Positions 1 to 4,623 of a stretch of 7,984 nt of DNA are shown in pieces (within the stretch, counting starts at the first letter, position 1; each line of letters opens with the position of its first letter). Origin of the DNA: Candidatus Zixiibacteriota bacterium (GTDB taxonomy: Bacteria > Zixibacteria > MSB-5A5 > SM1-73); NCBI GenBank assembly GCA_022866585.1, contig JALHUP010000080.1:1-7984 (forward strand), given 5' to 3'. The position numbers were made by a program, and so were the translations under genes. A model generated the notes under the pieces. It did no database searches. It was not told where the DNA came from and saw nothing but the letters and a program-made list of their open reading frames with translations.

Positions 1-648
1 GTAATTAAGAGCAAAGAACAAAATCCTTCAACGCAAGTAAAAAGGATTACCCTCAAGAAACTTATAAAAAGGATTTCCGCGGAAGAAAAGCATATCATTA
101 TTCCTCAGCAGATCCATGGGAATGGATGTCTGACCATAAAAAAAGGGGATGAGCTTAAGAGAAAATATAAAGGGGATGCAATTTTGACGGATCGGAAAGA
201 TATTTTTCTCACGGTTTCAGTTGCCGATTGTCTCCCTATTTTTTTGGTTGAGCCCAAAAGAAAAGTGGTAGGGCTTGTTCATGCAGGTTGGCGCGGAACA
301 CTTTTAGGAATTGCCAAAGAAACCATAAGGAAAGCCCAAAAAGAATTTGGCTGTAAATCCGAAGATTTCACCTTACTTTTTGGTCCGGCGATCCAGAAAT
401 GTTGTTATGAGATTTCAGAACTAATGGCAATTTTATTTGATGAAGATGGTTTGACCCGAATACCCGGTGAAAAGCCCAAATTGGATTTGATGAAAATAAA
501 TCTGAAACAATTTCTAAGTTGCGGAGTAAAAAGAAAAAAGATTTTCGCAACAAATGATTGCACTTGTTGTAATAAAGATATGTTTCACTCTTTCAGGCGA
601 GATGGTGATAAAGCCGGAAGGATGATCGCTTTTATAGGTATAAAATAA
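1..648 (+). CDS. pgeF: PgeF/YfiH/YlmD-family multicopper-oxidase-fold protein, 5' end missing (partial)
   Basis: The frame is open from the first base to the TAA at 646-648, giving 215 visible residues. Family members usually have about 240-270, so roughly 30-50 N-terminal residues lie upstream of the window. A TTG at 184 is in frame but should not be taken as the start, because conserved sequence precedes it. Visible family signatures, numbered from the first codon, are QQIHG (His39), SVADCLP (Cys77) and VHAGWRG (His94). These supply the His-Cys-His zinc/active-site set. GPAIQKCCYEI and FRRDGDKAGRM follow near the C-terminus. Characterised members (YlmD, YfiH, human LACC1) act on purine nucleosides in the cytoplasm; the E. 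coli member also prevents misincorporation of L-Ser into peptidoglycan precursors. Older annotation calls them polyphenol oxidase or laccase-domain proteins. The assignment is firm; the physiological substrate is inferred. Confidence 0.93.
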   Translation, partial: VIKSKEQNPSTQVKRITLKKLIKRISAEEKHIIIPQQIHGNGCLTIKKGDELKRKYKGDAILTDRKDIFLTVSVADCLPIFLVEPKRKVVGLVHAGWRGTLLGIAKETIRKAQKEFGCKSEDFTLLFGPAIQKCCYEISELMAILFDEDGLTRIPGEKPKLDLMKINLKQFLSCGVKRKKIFATNDCTCCNKDMFHSFRRDGDKAGRMIAFIGIK

Positions 649-868
649 AATAGCTGGAGTGTCTGCCTTATGGTTATCAACTTTTTAATTTGACAGATTT
701 TGTGAGCATAGCGTTTTGTTCTCGGAAAGCTTATGTAGGGGAGGGGCTTGTCCCCTCCCGAACTGGTTTTACGGGCGACCACAAGGGTCGCCCCTACGTT
801 TCCTCTCACCACGCTATGTAGGGTCGTCATGATAATTAGTTGATGACCATTAGGCAGACCACTCTATT
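649..868. repeat. Nested palindromic MITE-like element with ~30-bp terminal inverted repeats
   Basis: It begins right after the pgeF stop. The left end (649-681) and right end (839-868) are imperfect inverted repeats. The best part, 657-681 against 839-864, matches at 23 of 26 aligned positions (one indel, two mismatches). Inside lies a second inverted pair, CATAGCG (707-713) and CGCTATG (812-818). In the core are two hairpins bounded by GTAG (735-738) and CTAC (794-797). I see no open frame with coding character and no clear target-site duplication. It could be a non-autonomous mobile element or a cluster of repeats; as RNA it would also fold into a long hairpin able to end transcription. 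No transposase is present to name its family. Confidence 0.72.
735..797. repeat. Inverted pair of GTAG-hairpins (REP/BIME-like), pair 1
   Basis: GTAG at 735-738 leads into hairpin A: arm 739-746 (GGGAGGGG), loop CTTGT, arm 752-759 (CCCCTCCC). After an 11-base stretch with little symmetry comes hairpin B: arm 773-780 (GGGCGACC), loop ACAAG, arm 786-793 (GGTCGCCC), closing on CTAC at 794-797. Both have 8-bp stems and 5-base loops, and the loops are reverse complements, so B is a diverged inverted copy of A. This is the layout of a BIME, an inverted pair of REP elements each preceded by GTAG. The structure is seen directly; the REP/BIME identity is inferred. Confidence 0.75.
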
Positions 869-973
869 GCGTCGGGACTTTGTAGAATTGTAGGGTGGGC
901 TTCCGAAGGAGGCCCGACAAATGCTAAAGCGAAACACTCCGAAAGACAAAAATTTTTTCCCAAGGAGAACAGG
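869..973 (+). repeat. Remainder of the 649-973 gap: GTAG-hairpin repeat and leader of the next gene
   Basis: GTAG at 890-893 precedes a hairpin with arms 897-904 (GGGCTTCC) and 908-915 (GGAGGCCC), loop GAA and one G-T pair. An outer pair GTCGGG (871-876) and CCCGAC (913-918) could form an alternative, competing stem. It resembles the other GTAG-hairpins but has a shorter loop. Positions 919-961 are AT-rich leader; the Shine-Dalgarno AAGGAG at 962-967 belongs to the barrel gene at 974. I find no convincing -35/-10 pair here, so the promoter of that gene is not identified. Confidence 0.5.
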
Positions 974-1570
974 ATGAAAAAATTACCATTTATATTAGGA
1001 TTTCTGATTTGTTTATTCCTCCCCATTCAAACCTTTGCCATAACCGGTCTGGGGATAGGGATAAGAGGTGGACTGATCCAAAATTACAAAAATTCTAATT
1101 TGAATTCTTTGCCTACTCAAAAGGATTTTGTTAAAGGCATGACCATGGCTGGAGTTCATCTTAAAATTGGAACTCTGCGCATAATCCATCTGGAAGCTTC
1201 AATGGAATATGCCTGGGAGAAAAAAGAGATAATCCTGGAGGATAAAATAAAGGCGGATTTCACCATAAACGATTTCTCCGTAAATGCAACCGCTAAATAT
1301 ATCTTCTCCTTCCCCATCATAAAGCCTTATGCTGGGGCAGGAGCGGGGTTACATAGATTGGTGTACAAAGTTTCAAAAGGAAGTTACTCTGTGTATCTGC
1401 CGGAGAATCAGACCAGATTGGGATTTCATGGAGTGGGAGGACTTTTGCTTAAATTTCCTACGGTTCCTTTTGAACTTTTCGGCGAAGGAAGATATACCAT
1501 TATCCAGACTAAGGATAAAGCTACCAAATATACAACCATCTTAGCCGGTCTTACCTTTAACCTGCTCTGA
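974..1570 (+). CDS. Small outer-membrane beta-barrel protein
   Basis: The product has 198 residues. The start is set by AAGGAG at 962-967, six bases before the ATG. Residues 1-22 form a signal peptide: KK, a hydrophobic stretch, then TFA as the likely signal peptidase I site before ITG. The mature part alternates short polar and aromatic/hydrophobic segments with glycine-rich turns (GLGIGIRGG, KPYAGAGAGLH, GVGGLLLKF) and ends in a typical last strand, TTILAGLTFNLL. This fits an 8-strand barrel of the OMP_b-brl/OmpW-like type in the outer membrane. The last residue is Leu, not the usual aromatic, a mild departure from the BAM signal. No catalytic motif is seen and the function is unknown. The next gene encodes another small barrel protein, but direct repeats and a strong promoter separate them, so they are probably transcribed independently. 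Confidence 0.8.
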   Translation: MKKLPFILGFLICLFLPIQTFAITGLGIGIRGGLIQNYKNSNLNSLPTQKDFVKGMTMAGVHLKIGTLRIIHLEASMEYAWEKKEIILEDKIKADFTINDFSVNATAKYIFSFPIIKPYAGAGAGLHRLVYKVSKGSYSVYLPENQTRLGFHGVGGLLLKFPTVPFELFGEGRYTIIQTKDKATKYTTILAGLTFNLL

Positions 1571-1571
1571 A

Positions 1572-1601
1572 AAAGTTCTCAAAACAAGGATTGACAAACA
1601 G
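1572..1601 (+). repeat. 30-bp direct repeat, copy 1 (orphan -35)
   Basis: It lies directly after the stop of the 974-1570 gene and matches 1725-1754 at 28 of 30 positions. It contains TTGACA at 1591-1596. Seventeen bases downstream the sequence is GGCTTC, inside the hairpin repeat, which is not a -10. This copy therefore looks like a promoter half separated from its -10 by the repeat-bearing segment. Confidence 0.8.
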
Positions 1602-1602
1602 T

Positions 1603-1657
1603 CGCGTAGCCGAGGCTTCACGCCTCGGCGGGCAAGCCTTGAAGGCTTGCCTACGCG
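1603..1657. repeat. Inverted pair of GTAG-hairpins (REP/BIME-like), pair 2
   Basis: The unit is bounded by CGCGTAG (1603-1609) and its exact complement CTACGCG (1651-1657). Hairpin A has arms 1609-1616 (GCCGAGGC) and 1622-1629 (GCCTCGGC) with loop TTCAC. Hairpin B has arms 1631-1638 (GGCAAGCC) and 1644-1651 (GGCTTGCC) with loop TTGAA. Both stems are perfect 8-bp pairings with 5-base loops. The arm sequences differ, yet spacing and flanking GTAG/CTAC are the same as in the pair at 735-797, which supports one structural family. The downstream stretch 1658-1724 shows nothing recognisable. Confidence 0.8.
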
Positions 1658-1724
1658 TTTGGAGGTAGTTTGGAAGTCAGGGACAAATCTCGGGAAAAGG
1701 TGACCATACCGCACCAGTGGACGC

Positions 1725-1754
1725 AAAGTTTTCAAAACAAAGATTGACAAACAG
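1725..1754 (+). repeat. 30-bp direct repeat, copy 2 (carries the active -35)
   Basis: This is the second copy of the 1572-1601 repeat, with two mismatches over 30 bases and 153 bases from start to start. Similarity stops sharply on both sides. Its TTGACA (1744-1749) is the -35 of the promoter for the next gene. The pair of copies encloses 123 bases that include the paired-hairpin repeat. Confidence 0.8.
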
Positions 1755-1772
1755 AGAAGCCGGCATTATAAT
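1744..1772 (+). promoter_or_regulatory. Consensus sigma-70-type promoter for the gene at 1806
   Basis: TTGACA at 1744-1749 and TATAAT at 1767-1772 are both perfect hexamers with an optimal 17-base spacer. Transcription would start near 1779-1780, giving a short leader of about 25 bases before the ATG at 1806. No operator-like palindrome overlaps it, so strong constitutive expression is inferred, as is common for abundant outer-membrane proteins. Confidence 0.85.
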
Positions 1773-1805
1773 CGTAAAGACGAATATAAGTGAAGGAGAT
1801 CAATC

Positions 1806-2468
1806 ATGAGGATCATTTGTTCAATCGTAGTAATAGGGATCATAATTCTGCTTTCAGCTTTTTCCGCCTCCGCTCAATTTTTAGGACAGCTCTCCACTGC
1901 CCAGACTTTACCTAAAGGGGAGACCATGTTGGGGGCATATTTGGGAATCTATGACGATGCCTTTTCTCTTTTCGGTCAGTTGCGTCATGGCATGGTCAGA
2001 TACTTGGATTTTGGCTTAAAAGTGGGAATACTCAATTTGGATCCAGGATATGGAGAGGGGAAGACCGGACTGGTCTTTGGCGGAGACGTGAAATACTGGT
2101 TTATGGAACGAAAAGCTAATGATCCGTTGGATCTTTCCCTGGGAGGGGGAATGGAATTTTTGAAGATTGCCGATTATAGTTTGTTCGCTTTAGGAGGGAA
2201 CGCCATCGCCTCTTATGAAATCGAATACGGACGGCAAAAGAGCGTGACGCCATACGGAAGGCTGAATTTACGCTGGGAAAGAGCAAGCTTCAAACGCTCA
2301 TTGCGCCTTTGGGGATGGGAGGAGGGGGACTGGACCGACGATGAGATGGATGTGGCACTATCTTTAGGAGCCGACTTAAAACTTTCTCCGGATTTCAGTA
2401 TAATAGGAGAATTAGAAATCGAGGACAATGTTGGCTTTGTGGCTGGCGTAAATTACAAAATCTTCTAA
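1806..2468 (+). CDS. Outer-membrane beta-barrel protein, likely abundant
   Basis: The product has 220 residues. AAGGAG at 1793-1798 lies seven bases before the ATG. Residues 1-23 are a signal peptide (long hydrophobic core, then SASA before QFL). The mature N-terminus, GQLSTAQTLPKGETMLGAYLGIYDD, resembles the opening strand of small conserved barrel proteins in which STAQTLPKG leads to the first transmembrane strand. Repeated amphipathic strands follow (MVRYLDFGLKVGI, TGLVFGGDVKYWF, LDLSLGGGMEFL, VALSLGADLKL), and it ends VGFVAGVNYKIF, with the terminal Phe expected for BAM recognition. The function is unknown: a structural or pore-forming barrel is possible, and no enzyme motif is seen. The gene appears to be its own transcription unit, with a consensus promoter at 1744-1772 and an intrinsic terminator at 2627-2653. 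Confidence 0.8.
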   Translation: MRIICSIVVIGIIILLSAFSASAQFLGQLSTAQTLPKGETMLGAYLGIYDDAFSLFGQLRHGMVRYLDFGLKVGILNLDPGYGEGKTGLVFGGDVKYWFMERKANDPLDLSLGGGMEFLKIADYSLFALGGNAIASYEIEYGRQKSVTPYGRLNLRWERASFKRSLRLWGWEEGDWTDDEMDVALSLGADLKLSPDFSIIGELEIEDNVGFVAGVNYKIF

Positions 2469-2566
2469 TAGAATTTTTGCATTTTTGTAGAGCTATTGCT
2501 CTGTTAACTTGCCAATTCTCTGGTCATTAATGGACGGGTTGTCGATATTCAGAAGCTTAAGATTTT

Positions 2567-2596
2567 CGCGTAGCCGAGCCTTCATGGCTTGGCCGG
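2567..2596 (+). repeat. Single GTAG-hairpin (REP-like), relative of pair 2
   Basis: CGCGTAG at 2567-2573 precedes arm 2573-2580 (GCCGAGCC), loop TTCAT and arm 2586-2593 (GGCTTGGC). The 8-bp stem has one G-T pair. It is close in sequence to hairpin A at 1603-1629 but has no inverted partner. It lies in the 3' untranslated stretch between the barrel gene and its terminator. Confidence 0.72.
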
Positions 2597-2626
2597 TACT
2601 TATAAATCTAAAAGAGAAAACTAACT

Positions 2627-2653
2627 AAGCTCTGGATTCACCAGAGCTTTTTT
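2627..2653 (+). terminator. Strong intrinsic terminator
   Basis: A perfect 9-bp stem AAGCTCTGG (2627-2635) and CCAGAGCTT (2641-2649), loop ATTCA, runs into six T residues (2648-2653). It is a textbook Rho-independent terminator for + strand transcription from the barrel gene at 1806. It ends only 19 bases before the uppP start codon, so it would also lie in the uppP leader unless uppP starts transcription within those few bases. Confidence 0.9.
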
Positions 2654-2672
2654 CTTACAAGAGAGAAAAGAC

Positions 2673-3485
2673 TTGAGTTGGTTGGAATCGATAGCTTTAG
2701 GAATTCTTCAGGGCTTGACCGAATTTCTCCCCATCTCCAGCTCCGGACATCTGGTGCTGGGTGAAAATTTATTGAGGGTGAAATTAGATGACATAAGCTT
2801 TGAAGTTTTTCTCCATTTTGGAACCTTGCTGTCGGTGGTGATAGTTTTCCGAAAAACTATTTGGGGAATGATACAAGCGGTGATGGAAAAAGCTGGAGTA
2901 AGTTTTTCAAAATATAATCCAACATCCACAAGCGAAAATTGGAATCTTTTTTTATTAATCATACTGGGTTCAATTCCAGCCGGGATATTGGGAATTTTGT
3001 TTAAAAAATACGTGGAAAAAAGTTTTTCATCTCCTCATTTTGTCTCCATCATGTTATTGATTACCGGAGCAGTTTTGTTCTTGACCAAATTCTTTCAAAA
3101 AAAAGAAGGACAGATTAAATTTTCCGATGCTTTTTTGATCGGCATAGCTCAAGCCATAGCCATCCTTCCGGGCATCTCCCGTTCAGGTCTTACCATTAGC
3201 ACCGGGATTTTTAGAGGAATCAAAAGGGACAAAGCCGCAGAGTTCTCCTTTTTGTTATCGCTCCCCGCTGTTTTGGGCGCCACCGTTTTGAAATTAAAAG
3301 ATATGTTAAGCCAAAGCCATCTCTCTTTTAATTTGTGGTTTTACTTAATCGGCACAGTCTTCGCCTTTCTGTTCGGTTGTCTGGCAATAAGATTCCTTTT
3401 GAATGTGATAAGAAAAGGAAGGTTTGAATTTTTCGGCTATTATTGTTTTTTGATCGGGTTTCTCTCGTTAATATTCCTAGAATGA
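2673..3485 (+). CDS. uppP: Undecaprenyl-diphosphate phosphatase (BacA-type)
   Basis: The product has 270 residues, the normal length for UppP. It dephosphorylates undecaprenyl pyrophosphate at the inner membrane, regenerating the lipid carrier for peptidoglycan and surface glycan synthesis; overproduction gives bacitracin resistance in known bacteria. Both signature regions are intact: QGLTE (Gln13-Glu17) followed by PISSSGH (20-26), and LPGISRSGLT (165-174) carrying the catalytic Ser/Arg region. LHFGT (47-51) and PAGILG (102-107) are also typical, and the rest is a series of hydrophobic helices. The start is TTG, chosen because family alignment puts the N-terminus here (short WLESIALGILQGLTEF opening). 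The Shine-Dalgarno is weak (purine-rich GAGAGAAAAG, 2661-2670). A terminator ends 19 bases upstream and no promoter is visible between. Confidence 0.96.
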   Translation: MSWLESIALGILQGLTEFLPISSSGHLVLGENLLRVKLDDISFEVFLHFGTLLSVVIVFRKTIWGMIQAVMEKAGVSFSKYNPTSTSENWNLFLLIILGSIPAGILGILFKKYVEKSFSSPHFVSIMLLITGAVLFLTKFFQKKEGQIKFSDAFLIGIAQAIAILPGISRSGLTISTGIFRGIKRDKAAEFSFLLSLPAVLGATVLKLKDMLSQSHLSFNLWFYLIGTVFAFLFGCLAIRFLLNVIRKGRFEFFGYYCFLIGFLSLIFLE

Positions 3486-3517
3486 TTACATCAAAGAGAA
3501 TGCGAAAATTTACGTGT

Positions 3518-3545
3518 TGGTTCGGGGTGCCCTCACCCCGAACCA
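3518..3545. terminator. 11-bp perfect hairpin between uppP and the glycosyltransferase gene (possible terminator or repeat)
   Basis: TGGTTCGGGGT (3518-3528) and ACCCCGAACCA (3535-3545) pair perfectly around the loop GCCCTC. Only four T residues follow (3546-3549), so it is a weak intrinsic terminator at best. The GC-rich perfect palindrome in a 73-base gap resembles the other intergenic repeats of this window but lacks GTAG. It occupies most of the gap, leaving little room for a promoter of the 3559 gene. Confidence 0.55.
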
Positions 3546-3558
3546 TTTTCTGAAGTAG

Positions 3559-4620
3559 ATGAATTATATAAAAAGAATCCTAATCATTCGCTTTAGCTCC
3601 TTAGGGGACATTGTCCTCACCACTCCCATTATCAAATCCTTGAAAGAAAAATTCCCCCAATCCAAAATTTTCTTTTTGACCAAAAGCCAGTATCATGACC
3701 TTTTGGAAAACGATCCTCATATTTTTTCCTTAATTAAATTTGATCCAAAAGAAAAACATAAAGGGATTTCAGGATTTCTTAAATTGGTCCAAGAACTGAA
3801 AGCTCTTGAATTTGATCTGGTGGTGGACCTGCACGCCAATTTAAGGAGCTTTCTTATCCGTCATTTGCTAAAAACCGAGCTTAAGATAAAATATGATAAA
3901 CGCTGGTTAGCTCGTTTCCTTTTGGTTCATTTTAAGTTTATTAAAGTAAAACCCATGCATACGGTTGATTCATATTTTGGAGCGTTAAAGAAAATCGGTG
4001 TGAGTTCAGTTGAAAAAGATCCCCAAATTTTCTTAGGCGAGGAAGGTGAAAATTTTCTAAAAGATTTTTTGATTGAGAAAAACATAGAAAAAGATGATAT
4101 TGTGGTGGGAATACATCCGGGAGCCAGATGGGAGACCAAAAGATGGGATGAAGAGAAGTTCACCCAGGTTTGCCAAATTTTGAATCAGAAACCAAAAGTT
4201 AAGATTATCCTATTTGGAGATCAAAAAGATCAAGAAGTGATCGATAGGATGAATCTCCAGGCTGAGGATCAAAAACTTTTCAAAGCAGTGAATTTGCCTC
4301 TAAATATATTTATGAGTTTAATCAAAAGATGTAATTGCTTTATAACTAACGACTCTGGTCCCATGCACATAGCATCCGCCTTGAGAGTTCCGGTAGTAGC
4401 GATATTTGGTCCCACTCATCCTAAATTGGGTTTTTCTCCGATAGGTCCTGAAAACATAGTCTTAACCGCCAATGTCAAATGTAGCCCCTGTAGCTTGCAT
4501 GGGGAGAAAAAATGTCACAAAAAATCCAGATTGTGTATGGATTTGATCCCGCCGGAGATGGTAGTGGATTCAGTGGAAAGACTTCTGAAAAATAAATTTT
4601 CTGTAAAGAAAGGAACTTGA
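3559..4620 (+). CDS. Glycosyltransferase family 9 (heptosyltransferase-like)
   Basis: The product has 353 residues, normal for WaaC/WaaF-type GT9 enzymes, which transfer ADP-heptose or a related sugar to LPS core or another surface glycan on the cytoplasmic side of the inner membrane. The N-terminus KRILIIRFSSLGDIVLTTP is canonical, with Asp17 of SLGD at the catalytic-base position. DLVVDLH (86-92) follows. In the C-terminal donor-binding half are GIHPGARWETKRW (184-196), IILFGDQKD (216-224), NDSGPMHIASAL (264-275) and IFGPTHP (282-288). Four cysteines (308, 311, 319, 326) form a CxxC-x7-C-x6-C pattern that recurs in a subset of this family. The Shine-Dalgarno is poor (GAAG at 3552-3555), but no other start fits. 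The acceptor and the sugar cannot be told from sequence. The stop abuts the next gene's start, indicating coupling. Confidence 0.93.
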   Translation: MNYIKRILIIRFSSLGDIVLTTPIIKSLKEKFPQSKIFFLTKSQYHDLLENDPHIFSLIKFDPKEKHKGISGFLKLVQELKALEFDLVVDLHANLRSFLIRHLLKTELKIKYDKRWLARFLLVHFKFIKVKPMHTVDSYFGALKKIGVSSVEKDPQIFLGEEGENFLKDFLIEKNIEKDDIVVGIHPGARWETKRWDEEKFTQVCQILNQKPKVKIILFGDQKDQEVIDRMNLQAEDQKLFKAVNLPLNIFMSLIKRCNCFITNDSGPMHIASALRVPVVAIFGPTHPKLGFSPIGPENIVLTANVKCSPCSLHGEKKCHKKSRLCMDLIPPEMVVDSVERLLKNKFSVKKGT

Positions 4621-4623
4621 TTG
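4610..4623 (+). promoter_or_regulatory. Ribosome-binding site and abutting stop/start (TGA-TTG) coupling 3559 and 4621 genes
   Basis: AAGGA at 4610-4614 lies within the last codons of the glycosyltransferase gene, six bases before the TTG at 4621. The TGA stop occupies 4618-4620, so the intergenic distance is zero. This supports TTG 4621 as the start and suggests that the receptor is translated by ribosomes finishing the upstream gene. Confidence 0.75.

Noticed and set aside
184..186. TTG at 184 as the start of pgeF
   Set aside because: The frame is open upstream to base 1 and includes the conserved QxHG histidine needed for the active site.
690..718. TTGACA at 690-695 as a promoter -35
   Set aside because: No -10-like hexamer at 16-18 bases (GTTTTG at 17); it lies within the palindromic element.
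585..830. Minus-strand open frame of 81 codons opposite the pgeF end and the palindromic repeat
   Set aside because: It is a translation of the repeat (GATLVVAR-type peptide) joined to the antisense of pgeF; no Shine-Dalgarno or domain supports it.
1541..1750. Minus-strand open frame of 69 codons across the paired-hairpin repeat
   Set aside because: The sequence is explained by the GTAG-hairpin pair and the direct repeats; the arginine-rich product is a by-product of GC-rich palindromes.
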